From Verrucomicrobiales bacterium (GTDB lineage: Bacteria > Verrucomicrobiota > Verrucomicrobiia > Verrucomicrobiales > DEV007): a stretch of DNA of 11,233 nt. Positions 1-7,415 of the stretch are shown one piece after another. Under the pieces are notes generated by a model, which saw only the letters and a list, made by a program, of their open reading frames with translations, did no database searches and was not told where the DNA came from. Location of the stretch: assembly GCA_002696885.1 (NCBI GenBank), contig NZSO01000056.1, positions 14,418-25,650 of the forward strand, read 5' to 3'. Both the position numbers and the translations under genes were made by a program. The number at the start of each line of letters is the position of its first letter. Position 1 is the stretch's first letter.

Positions 1-1524
1 TTTAAGGATTCAGATTTCACTCGCAACACCTCTGAATTTTCAGGTGGCTGGCAAATGAGGTTGGCTCTTGCAAAGTTGCTACTCAAAAGCCCTTCTATCC
101 TTTTGCTAGATGAACCAACAAACCACCTAGACATAGACTCACAACTATGGCTTGAAAACTACATTCAAGGATATCAAGGTGCAGTAATCATCATCTCTCA
201 TGACAGCGCCTTCTTAGACCTCTTAGTAAAAAAAACGCTAGCATTTGAATCAGGCCGAGTAAGTGAATTCTCGGGCAACTATAGTTACTACCTCGAGCAA
301 AGTGATCTTCTAAGAAAACAGTTGCAGAGAGCTTTTGACAACCAACAAAGAGACATCGCCAAAGCAGAACAATTCATTAATCGTTTCAGATCAAAAGCCC
401 GGAGAGCATCACAGGCACAAAGCAGATTAAAGCAACTTGAGAAAATTGAAAGAATTGAAGCACCACAAAATTCAGAGAAAGCCATTAAACTGGAATTTCC
501 ACAACCTGAAAGATCAGGACAAATTGTCATAGAACTGACAGATGTTGAAAAGGCATATGGTTCAAACGTTGTATTCAACAAATTAAATTTTCGAATTGAT
601 AGAGGTGAAAAAATTGCAGTTGTGGGTGCTAATGGTGCAGGCAAATCAACATTTTCGAGAATTCTCTCAGATTCTGAAAAAGTAGATCGTGGAATAAGAA
701 AAACAGGACATAAGGTAAGCATTTCCCATTTCGCTCAGGATCATGCAGAAAAATTAAACCCTAACATTACTGTCTTGGAAACAATTGAGGAAGTAGCAAC
801 CTCAGAAATCGCAGGAAACTTGAGATCATTACTCGGCTGCTTCCTCTTTAGGGGCGATGATGTTTTCAAGAAAGTTGACGTGTTATCTGGTGGAGAGAGG
901 AGTCGATTATCATTAGCAAAAATATTGCTAAAACCTGCAAATTTTTTAATTCTTGATGAGCCCACTAACCACCTAGATATGCAATCACAAAAAGTCTTGC
1001 AAGACGCCTTGATTTCATACAAAGGGACACTTCTAATTGTATCACATAATAGGGATTTTCTTGATCCCATTACTAACAAAGTTATTGAATTTTATTCGGA
1101 TGGAAAACCGATGAAAACGTTCATTGGTAATTTATCATCATTCATCGAGGCGAGATCAGTTGATGTCTTGAACAATTCTACTAAACCATCAAATACGAAA
1201 TTACAGAAAAATACAAACAGTAGAAAGGAGATAAGAAAAGCTCAGGGAAAAGCTAGACAAAAGAAATCTGAAGCGATTAAACCTTTACAAATCGAACTAG
1301 ATGAAATCGAATCTGTTATAGAAAAATGTGAGCGTAGGAAAACAGAAATTGAGAAAAATATGAATTCAGAGGACTTTTTCAAATCAAATGATCATATTGA
1401 AATAACCGAGGAATATAAATCTCTACTAGTCAAACTAGAAAAACTTTTCTCAAACTGGTCAACAACATCAGATCAAATAGACGAGATATCCAATGAGTAC
1501 GATAAAATCATAAATGAAATCTAA
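1..1524 (+). CDS. ABC-F family ribosome-associated ATPase (5' end cut off by the window)
   Basis: Soluble tandem-ATPase protein of the ABC-F family (Uup/YdiF/EttA type), which acts on the ribosome in translation rather than in transport; no membrane segment is visible. The frame is open to the first base, so the start and the first Walker A motif lie outside. Of 507 visible residues: first-domain signature FSGGWQ at 13-18, Walker B LLLDEPTNHLD with D37/E38, H-switch SHD near 66-68, then a charged helical linker at about 103-168 matching the inter-domain arm that contacts P-site tRNA. The second domain has Walker A GANGAGKST at 209-217, signature LSGGE at 295-299, Walker B LILDEPTNHLD with D319/E320, and H-switch SHN at 348-350. 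A lysine/glutamate-rich region at about 405-500 looks like the C-terminal coiled coil of Uup/YdiF relatives. Both visible catalytic glutamates are intact. The stop overlaps the hisD stop by 4 bases on the other strand. The family is certain; whether it is a translation factor or an antibiotic-protection type cannot be told. Confidence 0.95.
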   Translation, partial: FKDSDFTRNTSEFSGGWQMRLALAKLLLKSPSILLLDEPTNHLDIDSQLWLENYIQGYQGAVIIISHDSAFLDLLVKKTLAFESGRVSEFSGNYSYYLEQSDLLRKQLQRAFDNQQRDIAKAEQFINRFRSKARRASQAQSRLKQLEKIERIEAPQNSEKAIKLEFPQPERSGQIVIELTDVEKAYGSNVVFNKLNFRIDRGEKIAVVGANGAGKSTFSRILSDSEKVDRGIRKTGHKVSISHFAQDHAEKLNPNITVLETIEEVATSEIAGNLRSLLGCFLFRGDDVFKKVDVLSGGERSRLSLAKILLKPANFLILDEPTNHLDMQSQKVLQDALISYKGTLLIVSHNRDFLDPITNKVIEFYSDGKPMKTFIGNLSSFIEARSVDVLNNSTKPSNTKLQKNTNSRKEIRKAQGKARQKKSEAIKPLQIELDEIESVIEKCERRKTEIEKNMNSEDFFKSNDHIEITEEYKSLLVKLEKLFSNWSTTSDQIDEISNEYDKIINEI

Positions 1525-2813
1525 TCACAGTTTCTAATGGAAACAGATTTTCCATGAGCATCTAATCCTTCGATTCTAGAGAAAACATCAACTGCCTTTG
1601 AAGATTTTTTTAAAGCATTTCTACTTACATCAATAACACTAGTTCTCCTTTGAAACATATCAGCGGTTAATCCTGAAAAAGATTTACCAGCTCCTCCAGT
1701 GGGCAATGTATGACTTGGACCAGCTAAAAAGTCTCCAATAGCAACTGCTGAATATGGCCCAACAAAGATGGCTCCACTTGTTGTTATCTTTGGTATAATT
1801 TTATTAGGATTTTTAACAACTAAAGACAAATGCTCTGGGGCAAATTCATTAGCAAGACGAACACCTTCATTGATAGATTTCACCAACACTAGATTTGTCC
1901 CCTTTTTAAGAACCTCTTTAACCTGAAATTGTCTAGAAAGCTGTTTAGATTGAGTTTTCAATTCTTTTGCGACTTCGTCGAGTAGTTTAGATGAAGTTGT
2001 AACGAATGCCACATTACTGTCTCCTCCATGTTCTGCTTGAGCTAATAAGTCTGAAGCTATCCAACTGGCTTTACCCGAGGAATCAGCAAGCACGAAGACC
2101 TCACTAGGACCCGGTAAAAGGTCAACACTTACATCTCCGAATAATTGCCTTTTCGCCTCGACGACAAAGGAGTTACCAGGACCAAAAACTTTATCAACTT
2201 TATTGATAGTTTTCGTTCCGATGGACATAGCCGCAATTGCCTGAGCTCCTCCAACACGAAAAATTGAGGTAGCCCCACTTTGTTTTAGTGCATATACAAG
2301 CTCTGGGCAGATCATCCCGTTAGGACCAGGAGGCGTACAAACCACAATGTTGGGAACATTAACAGCTTTTGCAATGGCAACAGTCATTAAAGAGGTAGAA
2401 ACCAGTGGAGCGCTACCCCCTGGAACGTAAATTCCCACAGAATTAAATGGCTGAAACACCTCTCCAACCAAAACTCCTTGCGAATTACGCGTACTCCAGT
2501 CTTTTCTCATACTGCTTAAAGCAAAACTTGTAACATTATCATTAGATAGCTTTATGGCCTGCTTGACCTCATTCGTTGTGGCTCTTGATGATGATGAAAT
2601 TTCTTTTCTACTTAATTCAAACTGCTCAACTTTGATATCAACTTTATCAAACTTTTTAGTTAATGTGCGAACTGCTTTGTCCCCACCAGATCGTACAGAT
2701 TCGATTATATCTTCAACTGAACCCTTTAATTTTTCATTAGGTGAGTACTTTCTTGAAAAAGCTTTCTTCAACTTTTTATCATAATTTGAATCCTCAAAAC
2801 GTATTACTTGCAT
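1521..2813 (-). CDS. hisD: Histidinol dehydrogenase
   Basis: Cytoplasmic zinc enzyme that oxidises L-histidinol to L-histidine with two NAD+, the last two steps of histidine synthesis. It has 430 residues, the usual length (E. coli about 434), so it appears complete. Residues matching the E. coli active site are in place: zinc ligands Q259 and H262 (AQAEHG), D361 (AIGDF) and H420 (LDAHG), and the catalytic pair E327/H328 (FAPEHLS). Other family blocks are YVPGG at 129-133, VGGAQAIAA at 187-195, FGPGN at 210-214 and LPGPSE at 233-238. It starts at an ATG without an obvious Shine-Dalgarno sequence. It lies 63 bases downstream of the methyltransferase gene on the same strand, so co-transcription is plausible. 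No other his gene is in the window, so it is not in a compact his operon on this side. Its stop codon TAG shares bases with the ABC-F stop TAA. Confidence 0.97.
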   Translation of the reverse strand: MQVIRFEDSNYDKKLKKAFSRKYSPNEKLKGSVEDIIESVRSGGDKAVRTLTKKFDKVDIKVEQFELSRKEISSSSRATTNEVKQAIKLSNDNVTSFALSSMRKDWSTRNSQGVLVGEVFQPFNSVGIYVPGGSAPLVSTSLMTVAIAKAVNVPNIVVCTPPGPNGMICPELVYALKQSGATSIFRVGGAQAIAAMSIGTKTINKVDKVFGPGNSFVVEAKRQLFGDVSVDLLPGPSEVFVLADSSGKASWIASDLLAQAEHGGDSNVAFVTTSSKLLDEVAKELKTQSKQLSRQFQVKEVLKKGTNLVLVKSINEGVRLANEFAPEHLSLVVKNPNKIIPKITTSGAIFVGPYSAVAIGDFLAGPSHTLPTGGAGKSFSGLTADMFQRRTSVIDVSRNALKKSSKAVDVFSRIEGLDAHGKSVSIRNCD

Positions 2814-2876
2814 CTGATAAATTGATAAACCCTGAGATTAGATTTTGCAAAGATCTCTAAACATTATTTATATCGG

Positions 2877-3779
2877 TCATGAAATCTGCACCCAAATACT
2901 TTTCAGGTAATTTTCACCACTGAAATCAAACGGCATTGGCATCGAATGAGTTCCGATTATTTTCTTTCTGGCACTATTTACGCCTAACTCAATGGAATCT
3001 AAGAAAGCCTGATGTTTATACTTTTTATGGTTTGTACATGCCAAAATCCACCCCATTGGCTCAACCAGTTTAGCTGACAACTCTATTAAATGTGAGTAAT
3101 CCTTTACAACACTGAAGGTGCCTTTTTTACCATCACGTGAAAATGATGGCGGATCTAATATAATGATATCGTATTGCCTGCCTTTTTGTTTGAATTGCTT
3201 TAACCATCTAAACACATCTCCTTTACAAAAAAAATGGTCCGAACAATCGATATTGTTTAGCGTGAAATTTCTTTTTCCCCAGTCCAAATATCCACGTGAC
3301 AAATCAATACTTGTGGTTGATTTAGCTCCTCCTAAGGCTGCCATCACGGAAAAACCACAAGTGTAGGAAAAGCAATTTAAAACTTTTTTGTCTTTCGAAA
3401 TTTTCTTTATCTCAGAACGATTATCACGCTGATCAAGAAACAAGCCTTGTGAATAACCTGAAGAAAAATCTATCTCAAAGAGTGAATTATTTTCAGTAAT
3501 TACAATATTTGATAACTTAGAGTCTCCATAAACACATTTTGGCGCAGCCTTACCTTCATGTTTCAGTTCTTTAATCCAAATACTTTTTTTAAAAGGACCA
3601 TCATCCAAATCTAAAGGCGGTAAAACATCATTATAAGAAACCAACCAGTGATCAGCAAAATTATCGATATAGACATTTTTAATCCCATCACTTTGACCGT
3701 CAAAAACCCTATAAGAATCTGTCCCGAATGGAATTTTTTCTTTTCGATCTAAAAAGGCACTTTTAATTAGCTTATCCAA
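2877..3779 (-). CDS. RlmI-like class I SAM-dependent rRNA methyltransferase, no PUA domain
   Basis: Predicted cytoplasmic methyltransferase of the COG1092 group, whose best known member RlmI makes m5C in 23S rRNA. Its 300 residues begin directly with the short mixed alpha/beta domain that follows the PUA domain in E. coli RlmI (396 residues), so the RNA-binding PUA module is absent. Motifs: GLFLDQRDNR at 112-121 (a hallmark of this group), SAM-binding motif I VLNCFSYTCGFS at 133-144, an acidic residue at D159 likely contacting SAM ribose, motif IV LDPPSFSR at 208-215, and ACTNH at 247-251 in the region of motif VI. C248 sits near where RlmI has its SCS motif, but I cannot assert that it is catalytic. 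Start: the only standard choice is TTG at 3779, because an in-frame TAA lies just two codons upstream (3783-3785) and there is no internal methionine until residue 146. Target base and substrate are unknown; RlmI-like activity is inference. Confidence 0.85.
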   Translation of the reverse strand: MDKLIKSAFLDRKEKIPFGTDSYRVFDGQSDGIKNVYIDNFADHWLVSYNDVLPPLDLDDGPFKKSIWIKELKHEGKAAPKCVYGDSKLSNIVITENNSLFEIDFSSGYSQGLFLDQRDNRSEIKKISKDKKVLNCFSYTCGFSVMAALGGAKSTTSIDLSRGYLDWGKRNFTLNNIDCSDHFFCKGDVFRWLKQFKQKGRQYDIIILDPPSFSRDGKKGTFSVVKDYSHLIELSAKLVEPMGWILACTNHKKYKHQAFLDSIELGVNSARKKIIGTHSMPMPFDFSGENYLKSIWVQIS

Positions 3780-3805
3780 AATTTATATACAAAGATAAAG
3801 AAGAA
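3780..3805. promoter_or_regulatory. Very short divergent gap, possible overlapping promoters
   Basis: Only 26 bases separate the TTG of the methyltransferase from the ATG of the phosphohexomutase. The gap holds the near-symmetric AT box TTTATATA at 3782-3789, which reads as a -10-like TATA element on either strand. On the plus strand AAGAAGAA directly before the ATG is a weak purine-rich ribosome binding stretch. No convincing -35 box is visible, and any such box would lie inside the opposite gene. If the AT box serves the minus strand, the methyltransferase message would be nearly leaderless. This is a weak call made from base composition and geometry only. Confidence 0.25.
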
Positions 3806-5764
3806 ATGGAAAATCTATTATCAAATATCGATCAAGCAAGCGTTGAAGGAAAAATTCTTGAGTCTGCTTCTATAAACATTCGCGAATTTCTAGAGGCGAA
3901 CTCAAATGAATTTTATATAGATGTCATACAAGAATTGTTTGATAAAGGCTTATGGGAGGAACTAAATGATAGATTCTACAAGAAATTATCTTTTGGCACA
4001 GGTGGATTAAGAGGCCGAACTATCGGTAGAAACATTTCTGATCATGAAAAGGGAGAAGGCGGCCCCAATGAAAGGCCTCAGTTCAGCTGCGTAGGCACTA
4101 ATATGATGAATACTTTCAACCTCACGCGAGCAACTATAGGACTTGTAAGTTATTTAAATGACTGGTCGAAAGAAACCTCCGAAGAATGCCCTATAAAGTT
4201 AGTTTTTTGTTACGACACGAGACATTTCTCGAAAGATTTTGCTGAGCTCTGCTCAAAAGTAGCAGCCGATTTAGGTGCTAATGTATTTCTTTTTAAATCT
4301 CATAAAGCCACCCCTGTGATGTCCTTTGCCATTAGAGAACTAAATTGTCACGCAGGCGTCATGATTACAGCAAGCCATAACCCATACCATGATAATGGCT
4401 ATAAAGTAAACTTTTCCGATGGAGCCGCAATTATACCTCCACATACCGATGGCATTATAAATCGCGTAAACAAATTACTCAAAGAGTCATATATCCCTCT
4501 AGAAGAATCCGATAGAGGGCAAATTACTTATGTCTCACAAGAGGTCGAAAATGAGTATTTAAAAAGAGTTAAATCCCTTGCTTTAGATCTCGATCTAATT
4601 AAAAAGAACAACTCGCTAAACATTGTTTTTACTGCACTTCATGGAACGGGAGGTGTCCATGCTCCTGTGCTACTAAATGAACTTGGATTCAAATGCACCA
4701 CTGTGAAAGAACAGGATACTTCTGATGGTCGATTCCCGACTGTTAAATCACCAAATCCAGAAAATGGAGACTCCTTAAAGATGGCCATAAATCAAGCTAG
4801 GGAGAGCGGTGCAGACATTGTAATTGGAACTGATCCAGATTGCGACAGAATGGGCGTTGCAGTAAGGGGTAACAACTCAGAATTCGAACTTTTAACTGGA
4901 AATCAAATCGGGTCTCTTATGCTTTATTATCGAATAAAAACTTTATTCGATTCAGGAATAATCAATTCAAAAAATGTAGAGAATGCTGTCATCATAAAAA
5001 CATTTGTAACAACCGATCTCCAAAAATCAATCGCTGAAAAATTTGGAGTAAAACTCATCAACACCTTAACAGGTTTTAAATACATAAGCCAAAAGCTTTC
5101 TAAATATGAAAGAAGCCTACCAAAGGACGTCATCAAAGACTACAGAAGCATGAGTGTCACTCAAGCTATGTCCGCTCAACTAAATGACGGCACGTTCATG
5201 ATTTTTGGAGGTGAAGAAAGTTACGGCTATTTAGCTTGTGATTTCACCAGAGACAAGGATGGCAATGGGGCGGTAGTTTTGTTCGCCGAAACAGCTGCTT
5301 ATGCAAATTCAATTGGTAAGTCCTTAATTGAATTACTTGACGATATCTATCTCGAGTTTGGATATTTTCAGGAAATTAATAAGAATAAAGTTTTTGAGGG
5401 TGCCCAAGGCGCTCAATTAATTCAAAATTTGGCTGACTCGTACTCAATTAACCCTCCCTCAATATGTGATTTTTCTAAAGCAACCAAAGTTATTAACTTT
5501 TCTAAAGACATCATACACGATTCTGAGGGGGACCCAATACCCAAAGAAAAAATGATTTTTATTCATTTAGAGGATGGTCGTAAATTTGCCATAAGACCAT
5601 CTGGAACGGAGCCTAAAATCAAATTTTATCTTTTTGGCCACTCTCTTCCTGAAAAAATAACCACGAATAATCTTAACGATATTAAGGAGCAGACAAACAA
5701 TGGATTACTTTCACTTTGGGAATGGATACAAAATGACATTGAAAAAAGATTAGAACAATCATAA
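3806..5764 (+). CDS. Phosphoglucomutase/phosphomannomutase (alpha-D-phosphohexomutase family)
   Basis: Cytoplasmic enzyme moving phosphate between C1 and C6 of a hexose, through a phosphoserine and a glucose-1,6-bisphosphate type intermediate; it feeds glycogen, nucleotide-sugar and envelope polysaccharide synthesis. All four active-site loops are present in its 652 residues: phosphoserine loop TASHNP at 188-193 with S190, metal loop DPDCDR at 343-348 (D343, D345, D347), sugar-recognition loop GGEES at 468-472, and phosphate-binding loop RPSGTEP at 597-603. GTGGLRG at 64-70 and TALHGTGG at 276-283 place it with the PgcA/PGM2-like group of about 580 residues rather than with short PMM/PGM enzymes. 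It is longer than usual because of an insert of about 25 residues after GTGGLRG (about 71-96) and a longer stretch before GGEES (about 430-465). The sugar specificity cannot be read from the sequence. lnt follows on the same strand after a short gap. Confidence 0.93.
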   Translation: MENLLSNIDQASVEGKILESASINIREFLEANSNEFYIDVIQELFDKGLWEELNDRFYKKLSFGTGGLRGRTIGRNISDHEKGEGGPNERPQFSCVGTNMMNTFNLTRATIGLVSYLNDWSKETSEECPIKLVFCYDTRHFSKDFAELCSKVAADLGANVFLFKSHKATPVMSFAIRELNCHAGVMITASHNPYHDNGYKVNFSDGAAIIPPHTDGIINRVNKLLKESYIPLEESDRGQITYVSQEVENEYLKRVKSLALDLDLIKKNNSLNIVFTALHGTGGVHAPVLLNELGFKCTTVKEQDTSDGRFPTVKSPNPENGDSLKMAINQARESGADIVIGTDPDCDRMGVAVRGNNSEFELLTGNQIGSLMLYYRIKTLFDSGIINSKNVENAVIIKTFVTTDLQKSIAEKFGVKLINTLTGFKYISQKLSKYERSLPKDVIKDYRSMSVTQAMSAQLNDGTFMIFGGEESYGYLACDFTRDKDGNGAVVLFAETAAYANSIGKSLIELLDDIYLEFGYFQEINKNKVFEGAQGAQLIQNLADSYSINPPSICDFSKATKVINFSKDIIHDSEGDPIPKEKMIFIHLEDGRKFAIRPSGTEPKIKFYLFGHSLPEKITTNNLNDIKEQTNNGLLSLWEWIQNDIEKRLEQS

Positions 5765-5771
5765 CAAATAA

Positions 5772-5840
5772 ACCAAATATAGTCTGAAAAAAATATTTAA
5801 CATTTGGCGCATCTTTGCAGCCATATCATCAGGGATTTTA
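5772..5840 (+). other. In-frame upstream extension of lnt encoding its likely first membrane helix, without a standard start codon
   Basis: The lnt frame stays open from just after an in-frame TAA at 5769-5771. It reads a basic stretch (LKK from 5784), then IWRIFAAISSGILLALCYP running across the TTG at 5841. That string resembles the first transmembrane helix of Lnt proteins, which normally ends in a Pro near the membrane exit. This stretch contains no ATG, GTG or TTG in frame. Near-cognate candidates are CTG at 5784, ATT at 5802 and ATC at 5811. An A7 run at 5787-5793 is a place where a sequencing or assembly indel could hide a start, although no ATG exists in any frame of this gap. Translation of this segment is inferred from homology alone. 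Confidence 0.45.
5831..5835 (+). promoter_or_regulatory. lnt: Possible ribosome binding site for the TTG start of lnt
   Basis: AGGGA lies five bases before the TTG at 5841, a workable Shine-Dalgarno position. It is the only purine-rich ribosome binding match near any candidate lnt start and is the argument for initiation at 5841. Against it, starting there would remove most of the first membrane helix. The same bases are coding if translation begins upstream. Confidence 0.3.
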
Positions 5841-7415
5841 TTGGCTCTATGTTATCCAAAAATCAGTATTAGTGAACTTATTTGGATTTGGCCAATCCCA
5901 CTGATAACATCACTATGGACACTTAAGCGTTCCAAAAAATCAATCTTTAAAGGATTTGGTTTAGCTTATCTATCAGGACTCTTTTTTTTCTTAATAAATC
6001 TTTCTTGGTTACACCATATCCATATCGCTTCGTGTATTTTATTATCCTCATACCTTGCGTGCTATTTTGGTATCTGGGGCTCCTTTGTAGCCACAGTCGG
6101 AAATGTAAAGAATTCAAATGGATCATTGTCACGTTGCTCATCATTTATGAGCATCAAAATGGCTTTCTTAAACGGTGCTGCATGGTGTGGGTTGGAATGG
6201 ATCAGAGGCTGGTTTTTAACAGGTTTTCCATGGAACGGCTTGGGCGTGGGTATTGTTAATGAACTCGTAATTATTCAGGTCGCTGATATTGTTGGTGTTA
6301 CAGGTATTTCTTTCGTAATAATTTTTTGCTCAACAATTATTACATCATTAATTTTTAGGGTGCCTTATGAAATAAAGAATTCAAAATTAAAAGCCCATCC
6401 AGATTTCATATTAGGAGTTTCTCTAATTATCTTAATGTTTATTTATGGAACCAACAAACTTTCCAAGGTTCCTTCTGATCAAATTGAGATTAGAACTCTT
6501 CTGATTCAAGGAGGCATCAACCAAGATGAAAAATGGAACCCTAGTACAGCTCAGGAAATTTATAAACGCTACTGGGACATGACGACTCCATATCTTCAAT
6601 TGGAGAACGTGAACTTTGATTTAGTAGTATGGCCAGAAAGTTCACTGCCCTATTCACTTTACGACCAAGAAACACAAAAGTATCTCAACAAAATACTTTC
6701 AATTAATAATTTTGAACTGGCTTTAGGAATAAATGAACGTGTACCCCAAGAAGGCATATATAACTCCATAGTAACTTTAAAAAACAATACAGAGAATCCA
6801 AATATCTACCGAAAAACACACCTTGTTCCGTTTGGCGAATACGTTCCCTTTAGAAAATCGATTCCGATTGTTGAAAAGATAGCTGCCAATTCCTTAGGGG
6901 TTGACTTTAGTTCAGGTAAAAAATTTGAACCCCTTCCTATGAATTTACCAGAACCTTATCAGATAATACCATTGGTTTGCTTTGAAGACACTTTTGGAAG
7001 TCTTGCAAGAAAATTTGTTAGGGATTCCCCTCAACTCATTGTAAATGTAACTAATGATGGCTGGTTTAAAGAAAGCGCTGCTTCAGAACAACATTTAACT
7101 AATGCTATTTTTCGATGCATTGAACTGAGACGACCTATGGTTAGATGCGCAAACACAGGTATGACATGCCTGATTGATGAATGCGGTAGCTTGTATGACC
7201 GTTATTCTAGTTCTCCCAGTGGGGAACGCCTAATACATGGTAAAGATCGCTCAAATACATTCTTAAGAGCCTCACTTCCTGAAACTATCAAAATCGAAAA
7301 GTCTCCAAAGACCACGATTTACTCTAGAATAGGAGATACATTCTCAATCGTTCTGGGATTGATTGCATTTATTGCCTCAATATTAAAATGGTATCGATCT
7401 TTTAAAGGTAATTAA
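5841..7415 (+). CDS. lnt: Apolipoprotein N-acyltransferase (start uncertain, probably further upstream)
   Basis: Inner-membrane enzyme that adds the third acyl chain from phospholipid to the N-terminal cysteine of lipoproteins, the last step of lipoprotein maturation. Counting from TTG 5841 (524 residues), the N-terminal half is a bundle of hydrophobic segments (about 10-28, 38-58, 62-88, 105-120, 140-172, 188-204) and the C-terminal half is a periplasmic nitrilase-like domain. The catalytic triad is present: E266 (WPESSLP), K325 (YRKTHLVPFGEY) and C380 (LVCFED), matching E267/K335/C387 of the E. coli enzyme. IRGWFLTGFPW at 121-131 and NDGWF at 405-409 are family blocks, and a final hydrophobic helix lies at about 501-515. 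The N-terminus from 5841 starts in the middle of membrane helix 1, and the open frame upstream supplies the missing part. It is 76 bases after the phosphohexomutase, so an operon is plausible. The gene ends in a 4-base overlap with the RNase gene on the other strand. Confidence 0.93.
   Translation: MALCYPKISISELIWIWPIPLITSLWTLKRSKKSIFKGFGLAYLSGLFFFLINLSWLHHIHIASCILLSSYLACYFGIWGSFVATVGNVKNSNGSLSRCSSFMSIKMAFLNGAAWCGLEWIRGWFLTGFPWNGLGVGIVNELVIIQVADIVGVTGISFVIIFCSTIITSLIFRVPYEIKNSKLKAHPDFILGVSLIILMFIYGTNKLSKVPSDQIEIRTLLIQGGINQDEKWNPSTAQEIYKRYWDMTTPYLQLENVNFDLVVWPESSLPYSLYDQETQKYLNKILSINNFELALGINERVPQEGIYNSIVTLKNNTENPNIYRKTHLVPFGEYVPFRKSIPIVEKIAANSLGVDFSSGKKFEPLPMNLPEPYQIIPLVCFEDTFGSLARKFVRDSPQLIVNVTNDGWFKESAASEQHLTNAIFRCIELRRPMVRCANTGMTCLIDECGSLYDRYSSSPSGERLIHGKDRSNTFLRASLPETIKIEKSPKTTIYSRIGDTFSIVLGLIAFIASILKWYRSFKGN

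Noticed and set aside
288..1079. Minus-strand open frames opposite the ABC-F gene, and similar frames opposite hisD, the methyltransferase, lnt, rng and mrdA.
   Set aside because: They have no recognisable motifs, lie wholly inside well-supported genes and look like shadows of the coding strand.
1537..1555. Hairpin ATGGAAA-CAGAT-TTTCCAT just after the ABC-F stop, a possible terminator.
   Set aside because: The 7-bp stem is AT-rich, has no T run after it on either strand, and lies within hisD coding sequence; too weak to annotate.
2814..2876. Possible promoter or small RNA in the 63-base gap between the methyltransferase and hisD.
   Set aside because: AT-rich with short imperfect repeats (GATAAATTGATAAA) but no convincing promoter pair or hairpin.
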